A stretch of 64,000 nucleotides of DNA from Bacillota bacterium (lineage in GTDB: Bacteria > Bacillota > Clostridia > Saccharofermentanales > Fastidiosipilaceae), in the NCBI GenBank assembly GCA_030057555.1, contig JASGUU010000087.1, positions 44,623-108,622 on the forward strand, read 5' to 3'. Made by a program: the position numbers and the translations under genes. This document shows, piece after piece, positions 28,486-36,584 of this stretch. How positions within the stretch are numbered: the first letter of the stretch is position 1; each line of letters begins with the position of its first letter. The notes beneath the pieces are model-generated. The model had not been told where the DNA came from. It did not search any database and saw nothing but the letters and a program-made list of their open reading frames with translations.

Positions 28486-28931
28486 AGAGCCCCCCTCCAC
28501 GCTTTTGTTACAGGGTCGATCCAGGTCGGTGAGCCGTTTTCCGGCCGGCGCAGCTTTTGGGTGCGCCGGCCGGTATGTAGCATGCCGCAGGATTCACCCG
28601 CCAGGAAGATAGCATACGGGCATCCCGCCTGACGATGAACTGTCTGCGCCATCTTCTGTGCCCCCTGGCTGACGGGGGTGGGACTGCTGTTGACAGTTAC
28701 TCGAGCTGCCCGGGTCATATGGAAATATCCGGTTAATGTACAGAAAATTGAACGTTAATGGCGACATTATGTATTAACAGTGCATATATGTAGTTAAGTT
28801 ACATATTGACTCCAACTTGACGAATGACTAAGCTTGAAGTGCGCGATTCACACGCTTGATTCCTCATGGCAATTTACAATGGGCCTCGCCTGCTCCCCCG
28901 GGGACGTCGGCGAATATGAACGGAGGCAGGG
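28486..28931. other. Spacer with strong hairpin and AT-rich operator-like island
   Basis: Contains a 12-bp perfect stem (CCGGCCGGCGCA with TGCGCCGGCCGG, 28541-28573, 9-base loop) without a T tail, a possible terminator or barrier for the lipoprotein gene. The AT-rich part at 28730-28810 leads into the catabolic cluster and carries regularly spaced GTTAA/TTAAC motifs. Confidence 0.6.
28732..28805. promoter_or_regulatory. Spaced GTTAA/TTAAC motifs, putative operator region
   Basis: GTTAA at 28732, 28754 and 28793 and TTAAC at 28774 recur at 19-22 bp, about two helical turns. The last lies in the loop of a palindrome TATGTA-gttaagt-TACATA (28787-28805). This AT-rich island sits 130-200 bp before the first gene of the catabolic cluster, so it may hold its promoter and regulator sites. 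No regulator gene is adjacent. Confidence 0.4.
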
Positions 28932-29822
28932 ATGCCAGGAGACAGAGTTTCGGCTGTCGGCGGACAGCCGGACACAGCCCTCCGGGAGATGTTTGCCATC
29001 TCAGGGAGGCAGGCACGCGAGCGCATGGGCATCAGTCCGGAGCTTGCCACGGAACTCGCCGATCAGCTGCTCGCGGCCGAGCGCGGCGGCTACAGCATCG
29101 AACAGCTGACCGTCCGCCACCCGGAGCTGACGATTGACGATGCCTATGCCATCCAGCTGATCAATGTACAGCGCGGGCTCGATGCGGGCAGGGTACTGAC
29201 CGGCAAAAAGATCGGACTGACCTCGCTCGCCATGCAGACTTCGCTCGGAGTGGATCAGCCGGACTTTGGCATTCTTTTCGCGGATATGGAGGTGAGGGAC
29301 GGCGTCGTGCGGGTGGACCGGGATGTCATACAGCCGCGCGTCGAGGGCGAACTGGCTTTCGTGCTGAAGCGGGACCTGCGGGTGGCGGAGGGTGAAACGC
29401 CCACGATCGCCGAGGTCATGGCCGCCACCGACTACATCGTCCCGACGATCGAGGTCGTCGGCAGCCGCATCCGCGACTGGAAGCTGACGATCGCCGATAC
29501 GGTCGCCGACAACGCTTCCTGCGGCATGTATCTGACCTCCGAACGCCGCCTCGCCCCGGACGAATTCGACCTGACGCAGATCCGCCTCTCGCTCTGGCGC
29601 AACGGCAACGAGATCAACAGCGGCGTCGGGGCGGATGTCATGGGACATCCGGCGGCGGCGGTGGCCTGGCTCGCGACCTGTCTCGCCCGCTATGCGATCC
29701 CGCTGGTGGCCGGAGACATCATCCTCAGCGGAGCCCTCTCGGCGGCGGTGCCGGCGGTGGCCGGCGACAGCTTCGTCTGCCGCTATGAGGGAATTGCGGA
29801 TATCGCGCTGGACTTTGCGTAA
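28932..29822 (+). CDS. mhpD: 2-Keto-4-pentenoate hydratase (MhpD/DmpE family)
   Basis: A 296-residue member of the fumarylacetoacetase-like hydratase/decarboxylase family. The signatures GKKIGLTSLAMQTSLGVDQP, RVEGELAFVLKRDL (Glu metal ligands) and ADNASCGMYL are present. The expected reaction is addition of water to 2-oxopent-4-enoate, giving 4-hydroxy-2-oxovalerate; a 4-oxalocrotonate decarboxylase activity cannot be excluded. The N-terminus is about 30 residues longer than usual. GGAGG precedes the ATG at 28932. First gene of the hydratase-dehydrogenase-aldolase trio. Confidence 0.88.
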   Translation: MPGDRVSAVGGQPDTALREMFAISGRQARERMGISPELATELADQLLAAERGGYSIEQLTVRHPELTIDDAYAIQLINVQRGLDAGRVLTGKKIGLTSLAMQTSLGVDQPDFGILFADMEVRDGVVRVDRDVIQPRVEGELAFVLKRDLRVAEGETPTIAEVMAATDYIVPTIEVVGSRIRDWKLTIADTVADNASCGMYLTSERRLAPDEFDLTQIRLSLWRNGNEINSGVGADVMGHPAAAVAWLATCLARYAIPLVAGDIILSGALSAAVPAVAGDSFVCRYEGIADIALDFA

Positions 29823-29837
29823 ATGAAGGGGGATCTG

Positions 29838-30764
29838 ATGGAGAAGGTCAACGTAGCCATTATCGGACCCGGCAATATCGGCCAGGATCTGATGATTAAA
29901 ATCGCACGCAGCGAGGTGCTGAACCTGCACTGCGTCGTCAACATCAAGGAATCGCCGGGACTGGAGCGGGCGCGGCAGATGGGCGCCTACACCTCGACCG
30001 ACAGTGTCAACTACCTGCTCGCCGAGCACAGCGACGATGTGGAGATTGTCTTTGATGCGACCAGCGCAACCGCGCACGAGGCCTGTGCCGAACGGCTGAA
30101 GGAGGCGGGTTTCTTCACGCTCGACCTGACGCCGGCGGCGATCGGGCCCTACTGCGTGCCGACAGTCAACCTGTCGGAGGAGATGCTCGCCGAACCCGAG
30201 CTGAATCTCGTGACCTGTGCCGGCCAGGCGACCGTGCCGATGGTGCATGCGGTCAACGAAGTAGCCGACGTCTACTACGCCGAGATCGTGGCCTCGCTGG
30301 CCTCGCTGAGTGCGGGACCGGGCACGCGCGCCAACATCGACGAGTTTACCGAGACGACGCGGGCGGCGCTCGAGTCGATCGGAGGGGCGGACCGCGGGAA
30401 GGCGATCATCATTCTGAACCCGGCCGAGCCGCCGATTTTCATGCGCAACACCATCTATACGCGGGTGAGGAACGTTGACATGGAGGCGATCAAAGCCGCC
30501 TGCGCCCGCGCCATGGAGGAGATGCGCGAATTCGTGCCCGGCACGCGCTGGCGCATGGAGCCGACCCTGCTCGATCCGGATGGCGACACCGTCATGATGA
30601 TGATCGAGATAGAGGGGCTCGGCGACTATCTGCCGGTCTATTCCGGCAATCTCGACATCATCAACGCGGCCGCGGTGTATATCGCCGAGATCAAGGCCAG
30701 GCAGCTGCTGGAGCGGCGGCGGAGCGGCGGCGCCGTGAAGGCGGAAGGGGAGGCAGAGTCATGA
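29838..30764 (+). CDS. mhpF: Acetaldehyde dehydrogenase, acylating (MhpF/DmpF)
   Basis: A 308-residue enzyme converting acetaldehyde, CoA and NAD+ to acetyl-CoA. The Rossmann motif is VAIIGPGNIGQDLMIKI, and the catalytic Cys is in LVTCAGQATVPMVHA. The C-terminal YSGNLDIINAAA segment that contacts the partner aldolase is conserved. AGGGGGA precedes the ATG at 29838; an earlier ATG at 29823 is possible. Overlaps the aldolase gene by 4 bp, as in known mhpFE/dmpFG pairs that channel acetaldehyde. Confidence 0.95.
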   Translation: MEKVNVAIIGPGNIGQDLMIKIARSEVLNLHCVVNIKESPGLERARQMGAYTSTDSVNYLLAEHSDDVEIVFDATSATAHEACAERLKEAGFFTLDLTPAAIGPYCVPTVNLSEEMLAEPELNLVTCAGQATVPMVHAVNEVADVYYAEIVASLASLSAGPGTRANIDEFTETTRAALESIGGADRGKAIIILNPAEPPIFMRNTIYTRVRNVDMEAIKAACARAMEEMREFVPGTRWRMEPTLLDPDGDTVMMMIEIEGLGDYLPVYSGNLDIINAAAVYIAEIKARQLLERRRSGGAVKAEGEAES

Positions 30765-31783
30765 GAATCCGAATCGCGGATACAACCCTGCGCGATGGCA
30801 GTCACTCGGTGCGCCACCAGTTTGAGCTGGACGAAATCCGCCGCATCGCCGGCGCCCTCGACGCGGCCGGCATCGACCTGATCGAGGTCGGTCACGGTGA
30901 CGGCCTGACAGGCTCAACCTGCAACTACGGCTTCTCAAAGCACGAGGACTTCGAAATCATCGCGGCCGCCGCCGAGGTCGTCAAACAGGCCAGGCTCGCC
31001 GTACTGCTGCTGCCGGGCATCGGGACCATCCCCGACCTGCACCGCGCCTGGGATGCCGGAGCCCGTGCCGTGCGTGTTGCCACCCATGTAACCGAGGCCG
31101 ACATCGCCGAGCAGCACATCCGTGCCGCGAAGAAGATGGGCTATTTCACCGTCGGCTTCCTGATGATGGCCCACCGCTCCTCGGTCGAACGTATCGTCGA
31201 AGAGGCGCTGAAGATGGAGTCTTACGGCGCCGATGTCGTCTACGCGACCGACAGTGCCGGGGCCATGCTGCCCAATGAGGTGCGGGCGAAGTTCACTGCG
31301 CTGCGCCGCTCCCTCGAAGTGCCGCTTGGCTTCCACTCGCACAACAACCTCGGCCTCGCCATCGGGAACACCGTGGCTGCCCTCGAAAACGGCGCCACCT
31401 GGGTCGATGGCTCACTCGCCGGTCTGGGCGCCGGCGCCGGCAACACGACAACGGAACTGCTGGTTGCCGTGCTGAACCGCCTGGGCTATCCCCATGGTGC
31501 CGATCTTTACCGCACGATGGATGCGGCGGCGGTGGATTTCGCCGCGGTGGCCGAGGCGCACGGCCTCACCGTCACGGCCAATCAGGATGCCATGATGCTG
31601 GGCTACGCCGGTGTCTATTCGTCCTTCATGCTGCACACCAAACGGGCGGCAAAACGCTTCGGCGTCGACTACCGCGACATCATCCTGGAGCTCGGACGAC
31701 GCGAGGCCGTCGGCGGGCAGGAGGACTGGATTCAGGAGATCGCGGCGGCCATGGCGGCCGAACGGGCCGGGCAGACCAGATAG
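30761..31783 (+). CDS. mhpE: 4-Hydroxy-2-oxovalerate aldolase (MhpE/DmpG)
   Basis: A 340-residue DRE-TIM metallolyase that splits 4-hydroxy-2-oxovalerate into pyruvate and acetaldehyde. The metal and catalytic motif is IADTTLRDGSHSVRHQF, the His pair lies in GFHSHNNLGLA, and the C-terminal communication domain is present. Coupled to mhpF by an ATGA overlap. Together the trio turns 2-oxopent-4-enoate into pyruvate and acetyl-CoA. No upstream meta-cleavage enzymes are found in the window. Confidence 0.95.
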   Translation: MRIRIADTTLRDGSHSVRHQFELDEIRRIAGALDAAGIDLIEVGHGDGLTGSTCNYGFSKHEDFEIIAAAAEVVKQARLAVLLLPGIGTIPDLHRAWDAGARAVRVATHVTEADIAEQHIRAAKKMGYFTVGFLMMAHRSSVERIVEEALKMESYGADVVYATDSAGAMLPNEVRAKFTALRRSLEVPLGFHSHNNLGLAIGNTVAALENGATWVDGSLAGLGAGAGNTTTELLVAVLNRLGYPHGADLYRTMDAAAVDFAAVAEAHGLTVTANQDAMMLGYAGVYSSFMLHTKRAAKRFGVDYRDIILELGRREAVGGQEDWIQEIAAAMAAERAGQTR

Positions 31784-31821
31784 CCCGGGGCGGGCCGGAC
31801 GGGCCGCAGAGACATCCGGCG

Positions 31822-31943
31822 GCTGCCGGCATATTGAGTCCGGCCCGGCAGCACGGCCGGAAATCTGAAAATTGACAACTGAATTTGGTTAAGGAAGCAG
31901 TACGGGCAGAAAGCCCGTACCACAACGCCCGGGCAGAAGCCCG
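31822..31943 (+). promoter_or_regulatory. Three hairpins between mhpE and the LarA-like gene
   Basis: GCTGCCGG/CCGGCAGC (31822-31852) is an 8-bp stem just past mhpE without a T run. GTACGGGC-agaaa-GCCCGTAC (31900-31920) and CGGGC-agaa-GCCCG (31930-31943) are tandem hairpins sharing the same arm and loop, 24 bp before the LarA-like start. They may limit read-through, protect processed mRNA ends or regulate the downstream block. A TTGACA lies at 31872 without a good -10. Confidence 0.5.
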
Positions 31944-31967
31944 ACGCTGCAGGCAAAGGAGAACCAT

Positions 31968-33263
31968 ATGCCTACCATCCATGTACCCTTCGAAGTCGCC
32001 GAGGATCGCGGTGTCACCATTCCACTTGAGATCCCCGAGCAGGTCAAACTGGTCGAGTACTGCCGGCCGGAGCCGGAGCCGCTCGCAGACGTCACCGCCG
32101 CCCTTCTCGAGGCGGTTGAGAACCCGATCGGGGGCCCGAAGTTCAGCGAACTCATTGCCGGCGGGAAAAAGGTCATCTTCCTGATCGAAAATCAGTTCCG
32201 TCAGGCCCGCGCCGACCTCCTGCTGCCGACCCTGGTCGAGAAGGTCAAGGAAGCCGGCGGCACCGCCCGCATCATCTGCGGCAGCGGCAAGGTCGGTGCC
32301 CTGAATGACGACGAGGTCCGTGTGAAAATCGGCGCCGAGCTCTTTGACACCGGCATCGAAGTCACCAGCAACGACCCCTTCAACCATGACGCCTACACCT
32401 TTGTTGGTGTCACGAAGTACGGCATCCCGCTCTGGGTGCACAACTGGGTCATGGAAGCGGATGTGAAGATCACGATCGGCTCGACCCAGGCCACGCTCTG
32501 GGGCTACGGCGGCTCGGGCATGATCATGCCGGGCACGTCTTCCGACGCAAGCATCGAGCTCAACCACATCTTCACCCTCTCGCCCGAATCGAAGCCCGGC
32601 AACAACGACTGCCTCGTTCAGCTGGACAAGTACGAGGCGCTGCGCATGGCCGGCATCGACATGGGCATCAACGTCATCACCGACAATCTCTTCCGCACGA
32701 GCCACATCAACGCCGGTGACCCGATCGAGTCCCACCTCGCCTCGATCGCCGTCTATGACGAGACCTATCGCTTTGAGTTCAAGGAGCAGGCCGACATCGT
32801 CATCTGCGGTTCGACGGCACCGACGAACCATCTCTTCTTCCATACCTCCTGGGCGGTCGTCAACTGCGATCCTGTGACCCGCGATACGGGCACGATCATC
32901 TTTGCCAGCCCCTGCCCCGGCTACTTCGCCTGGGAGGGCTTCGCGCTGATGGATGTTCTGAAGCCCTTCATGCCGCCGTCCGCCAAAACCAACGAGGCCG
33001 CCCTGCGCGCCTTCTACGAGCGCGACAACCCGCTCTGGGCCGGCTGCATCTGGTACAAGGTCTACGAGGTCATGACACGCAAACGTGTCGAGTACATCAC
33101 CCTCGACGACAATCTCCCGGCCGCCCATGAGAGCGGGCTCACCGCCTATGGCCCCGGTGAATTCCAGGCCGCCTTCGACGCCCTGCTCGCCGAGTACGGG
33201 CCCGACGCCACGGTTGCCTTCGTTCCCTACGGACGCTACACGATACTGACGCCGGAGGCCTGA
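31968..33263 (+). CDS. Atypical LarA-family (DUF2088) protein
   Basis: A 431-residue homologue of the nickel-pincer lactate racemase family. Recognisable elements are RIICGSGKVGALNDDE, the SNDPFNHDAYTFVG segment (His of the catalytic pair), the MEADVKITIGST strand, the Gly-rich GYGGSGMIMPGTSS loop and the SIELNHIF motif with the nickel-type His. By eye, the second catalytic His and the Lys that tethers the pincer cofactor in Lactobacillus LarA are not conserved. No larB, larC or larE is in the window. AAAGGAG precedes the ATG. Probably a racemase, epimerase or other hydride-transfer enzyme on a 2-hydroxyacid-like substrate; the substrate is unknown. Confidence 0.7.
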   Translation: MPTIHVPFEVAEDRGVTIPLEIPEQVKLVEYCRPEPEPLADVTAALLEAVENPIGGPKFSELIAGGKKVIFLIENQFRQARADLLLPTLVEKVKEAGGTARIICGSGKVGALNDDEVRVKIGAELFDTGIEVTSNDPFNHDAYTFVGVTKYGIPLWVHNWVMEADVKITIGSTQATLWGYGGSGMIMPGTSSDASIELNHIFTLSPESKPGNNDCLVQLDKYEALRMAGIDMGINVITDNLFRTSHINAGDPIESHLASIAVYDETYRFEFKEQADIVICGSTAPTNHLFFHTSWAVVNCDPVTRDTGTIIFASPCPGYFAWEGFALMDVLKPFMPPSAKTNEAALRAFYERDNPLWAGCIWYKVYEVMTRKRVEYITLDDNLPAAHESGLTAYGPGEFQAAFDALLAEYGPDATVAFVPYGRYTILTPEA

Positions 33264-33265
33264 CC

Positions 33266-34408
33266 ATGACACATGCAAAGCCTGATCGCGGCAGCCCCTC
33301 CCATGCCACGCTGCGGGCCCGCATCGCCGCCGCGCAGGCGGCCGTGGCGGACTTTGCAGCAGACCTCATCGTGATCACCGATCGCGAGAATCTGATGTAT
33401 TTCACCGGTATCACCGAGATCGAATGCGGCGGTCTCGTGATCCCGGCTGCGGGCGAGCCCGTTCTGGTCACGCTCTGGCTCGACGAGCTCCATTTCCGTG
33501 ACCGCCTGCCCTGGCCCATCGAGCCCTATGTCTACGGCCGCGATTCCCTCGCCGCCGGTCTCTGCCGGGTCATCAACAGCCGCGGCTTCAGGGCCCCGCG
33601 CATCGCCTGTTCGAAGTACTTCATCGAAGTCGGTGTGTTCAAGACCCTCGAGCGCGAGCTGCCGGGCATGACCATCGTGGATGGCACCCAGCTCTTCTAC
33701 CGCGTCCGCGCCGTCAAGGACGCCGCCGAGATCGCCCTCATCCGCCGTGCGGCCGACTGCGCCATGGCGGGGATGGAGGCGGCGGTGACCGCAGTCAGGC
33801 CGGGGATGACGGAGACGGCCGTCCTCGGCATCGCCGAGCAGGCGATGCGTGCCGCCGGCTCCGAAGGTCATCCCTTCCGCATGCAGGTCCTGAACGCCGA
33901 CCGTCAGATGATGGTCCACCCTTATGCGACCGATACCGTCATCGCCGACAACCAGGCCGTGGTCATCCACCTCGGCGCCAGTGTCGGCGGCTATATCGCG
34001 AAGCTCAGCCGCACCGTCGGCCTCGGCCGGGTGCCCGACGCCTCCATCCGCATCTATGACCTCGTACGCCGCGCCCAGGAGGCCGCCATCGCCGCGATCC
34101 GCCCCGGACGTCCGGTGCGTGAGGTCTATGACGCCGCCTGGCAGGTGGTTGATGCCGCCGGTCTCGGTCCCGCCCTGATCGATGACATCGGCTACGGCAT
34201 CGGCCTGCGCCAGAGCGAGTTCTACCCCATCATCGGGCGCAACCGCGACCATATTCTCGAGCGCGACATGGCGGTTGACCTGATGTTCCCGACCATCTAT
34301 ACGCCGCACGGCGGCGGGCCGCGCCTCGCGGACACCGTCCTCATCGAGGACGAGGCAGTGGTCCTGACGCCGTACAGTCATGAGCTGATTCGAAAGGAGA
34401 CAACATGA
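33266..34408 (+). CDS. Creatinase-like M24 'pita-bread' hydrolase with lost metal site
   Basis: A 380-residue protein with the creatinase N-terminal domain (LIVITDRENLMYFTGI) and the pita-bread C-terminal domain (RAVKDAAEIALIRRAA). In metallopeptidases the first two metal-binding Asp lie in DxG and SD(I/L)TRT. Here the segments read IHLGASVGGY and IAKLSRTV, so both Asp are replaced, and GHGIG has become GYGIGL. This pattern is typical of non-metal members such as creatinase; His218 (VHPYA) may align with the creatinase catalytic His. C-N bond hydrolysis of a small substrate is a reasonable inference. GGAGG before the ATG; 2 bp after the LarA-like gene. Confidence 0.75.
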   Translation: MTHAKPDRGSPSHATLRARIAAAQAAVADFAADLIVITDRENLMYFTGITEIECGGLVIPAAGEPVLVTLWLDELHFRDRLPWPIEPYVYGRDSLAAGLCRVINSRGFRAPRIACSKYFIEVGVFKTLERELPGMTIVDGTQLFYRVRAVKDAAEIALIRRAADCAMAGMEAAVTAVRPGMTETAVLGIAEQAMRAAGSEGHPFRMQVLNADRQMMVHPYATDTVIADNQAVVIHLGASVGGYIAKLSRTVGLGRVPDASIRIYDLVRRAQEAAIAAIRPGRPVREVYDAAWQVVDAAGLGPALIDDIGYGIGLRQSEFYPIIGRNRDHILERDMAVDLMFPTIYTPHGGGPRLADTVLIEDEAVVLTPYSHELIRKETT

Positions 34409-35007
34409 GAAAAGTGACACAGCTGGCCGTCGTCGATCCCGCGATCTGCACCGGCTGCCGGATCTGCACCCGGGTCTGCCCGGTCCTCGCGATCACCGTG
34501 GTTGACCGGAAGGCCGTGGTCAACAATCCCGCCTGCACCGGCTGCGGCGGCTGCGAGCAGCGCTGCAGCTTCCGCGCGATCACGATGATCGAGCGCGACG
34601 ATCCCTATGAGATCAGGTTCACCTGGGACGAGAGCCAGACAGAGGCCGTCAACGCCCTCTGCCGCAAGGCCAACTTCAACCCCGAGCAGATCGTCTGCTA
34701 CTGCACCGAGACGCGCGCCAACGAGGTGGCGGCCGCCGTGCTCGCCGGCAATGACACGCCCGAGAAGGTCTCGGCGGCGACCGGCATCCGCACCGGCTGC
34801 AAAATCGAGTGCGTCCAGCCCATCCTGCGCATCCTCGATGCCGCCGGGATCAAGCCCGAGCGTCCGGAGGGCGGCTACCAGTGGTACGGTCTGACCGCCA
34901 CCGTCTATGACATCCCCGACAGCATCCGCGAGAAGTATGCCGGCAGCGGCTTCGACTTCGACGGCGATCGCGAGATCTTCGACGAAGTCCGCGATGCCGG
35001 GCTCTGA
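34405..35007 (+). CDS. Ferredoxin fused to a BFD-like [2Fe-2S] domain
   Basis: A 200-residue iron-sulfur protein. Residues about 10-65 carry two ferredoxin motifs, CTGCRICTRVCP and CTGCGGCEQRC; the second lacks the usual Pro. From about residue 97 comes a BFD/NirB-like segment, CYCTETRANEVAAAVLAGND, with later Cys in GCKIEC, suggesting a [2Fe-2S] centre. The C-terminal 60 residues are not recognised. Overlaps the M24 gene by 4 bp (ATGA). Probable electron carrier or small reductase subunit for an enzyme of this cluster, though no flavoprotein partner is adjacent. Confidence 0.78.
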   Translation: MRKVTQLAVVDPAICTGCRICTRVCPVLAITVVDRKAVVNNPACTGCGGCEQRCSFRAITMIERDDPYEIRFTWDESQTEAVNALCRKANFNPEQIVCYCTETRANEVAAAVLAGNDTPEKVSAATGIRTGCKIECVQPILRILDAAGIKPERPEGGYQWYGLTATVYDIPDSIREKYAGSGFDFDGDREIFDEVRDAGL

Positions 35008-35051
35008 GGCTCCAGGAGCCGGAGAGAGCCCAGATTCAGGAAAAGGAGAGT

Positions 35052-36497
35052 ATGATGCGTCCACCTATTACACCCGCACCACCGCGTCCATCGCAGTACG
35101 GCCTCGCACCGGAACTGGTGACCAAGCGCATGGCGGAACTGCCCGGCATGACCAGCGTTCTCGTCCGTGAGCTCTTCCCGGATCTGCCGGAGGTCATCTA
35201 TCCCGTACCCGGTGCCAGCCGCGAAGAAGAGGCTGCCGTGATCGACGCCGCGACCCGTGCCTCGCTCGAGGATGTCGACATGTCGATGATCACGAGCGAC
35301 AAGTCGGTCAACATCTGCGCCTCGCATCACGGCTTTACGCTGCTCGGCGGCTATGCCTATGCCCAGATGCTGCGCACCATCCGCGACGTGATCGTCGAAC
35401 GCACCGGTACCCAGAATGTCCGCCTGCGCGCCGGTGTCGGCATGCGTCTCCGCGAGACCGAGGAATACATCAAGGCGCACAAGCTCGATGAATACTTCGG
35501 CAAAGGCAAAGCCCGCGGCGTCGCCCCGATTGACGAGGGTATTCCGATTGAGACCGAGATCGGCACGCTCTATGGCATCAAGGCCATCTACGATGCCGAC
35601 TTCATCGTCCACGCCCACAACTCCGACGTCCGCGAGGTCCACTTCCACCGTCAGGTGGACCGTGCCGTCAAGCCCTTCGGCATGTCCTATGCCCGTGCGG
35701 ACACGCGCTCGACCTATCACCAGAACCTCGGCCCCCGCGGCGCCAACTTTACCGCCCGGGCGATCTTCAACTCCGACTTCGTGAAGTCGAAGTTTGCCTT
35801 TGCGAGCTTCCTTGACATGTCACCCGCCGGCGTCGTCGGCGTGATGAGCGACAACGACCTCTACCGCATGAACGAGGCTCTGACCCTGAAGGGCCTGCAG
35901 TACTACGGGAAGATCATCACCCTCTTCGGCGAGCTCAGTGACTGCATTGTCGGCCTCGACTTCCCCTGCCCGGTACCCTACGTCTTTGCCTCCGGTGTCA
36001 TCTACGCCAACTTCGTCGGGGCCAACGTCGACGCCTTTGACCTGCGCACGCTGCCGCCCTACACCTGGTATACCGAGGCCTTCTACGATGCCTCGAACCA
36101 GCCGCTGTCGAAGGCCGTCGTCGAGGTCAATCCGCACATCCGCATGGTGATCCACAACTACGCCTGGGGTGGCTATCCGTCGTCCTTCTTCAGCCGCCAC
36201 ACACCGACGATTGTCGTCAAGCGTGAGCAGGCCGATATGATGAGCCGCTGCCCGATGAACGTCTACTACATGGAGAACGCGCTCATCGCCGACAGCCTCG
36301 ACACGGCCATGCAGTTCGCGTACAAAACCACCGGCACGGATAAGGTCGTCATCTTTGACGGTGCCGCGAGCGGCATCAACGTCAGCGAGTCGATGGCCGT
36401 CGAGCTGGTCGAAAAGGCAAAGCTGGTCTCCGAAAAGGTCGACCGCGAGCTGATGCCGCTCTGGCTGAAGCAGCGCGGACTCGAGAAGTACATCTAA
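35052..36497 (+). CDS. Unrecognised 481-residue protein, possibly a distant LarA relative
   Basis: I do not recognise a family with confidence. The protein is soluble, has no signal peptide and is rich in His and Arg pairs (VHAHNSDVREVHFHRQVDRA near residue 195). The order of elements SVNICASHHG, RLRAGVGMRLRETEEYI and GTLYGIKAIYDADFIVHAH is reminiscent of LarA/DUF2088 N-terminal domains, but the Gly-rich loop is absent. AAGGAG precedes ATGATG at 35052. It lies between the ferredoxin and BenE genes, and codon use matches the neighbours. A catalytic role in the pathway is likely from position only. Confidence 0.6.
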   Translation: MMRPPITPAPPRPSQYGLAPELVTKRMAELPGMTSVLVRELFPDLPEVIYPVPGASREEEAAVIDAATRASLEDVDMSMITSDKSVNICASHHGFTLLGGYAYAQMLRTIRDVIVERTGTQNVRLRAGVGMRLRETEEYIKAHKLDEYFGKGKARGVAPIDEGIPIETEIGTLYGIKAIYDADFIVHAHNSDVREVHFHRQVDRAVKPFGMSYARADTRSTYHQNLGPRGANFTARAIFNSDFVKSKFAFASFLDMSPAGVVGVMSDNDLYRMNEALTLKGLQYYGKIITLFGELSDCIVGLDFPCPVPYVFASGVIYANFVGANVDAFDLRTLPPYTWYTEAFYDASNQPLSKAVVEVNPHIRMVIHNYAWGGYPSSFFSRHTPTIVVKREQADMMSRCPMNVYYMENALIADSLDTAMQFAYKTTGTDKVVIFDGAASGINVSESMAVELVEKAKLVSEKVDRELMPLWLKQRGLEKYI

Positions 36498-36584
36498 ATC
36501 AGCCATTAAAATTCCATCGGCCGGGCGGCGGCCCACAGGGTCGCCGCATCAGATCTCAGAAGCAGAGAAACAAGGGGGTAGTAC

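Noticed and set aside
28541..28573. Intrinsic terminator
   Set aside because: The 12-bp stem is strong but has no T run on either strand, so it is described only as a hairpin.
31680..33278. Minus-strand ORF of 532 codons
   Set aside because: Antisense to the clearly recognised LarA-like gene; no homology or ribosome-binding site.
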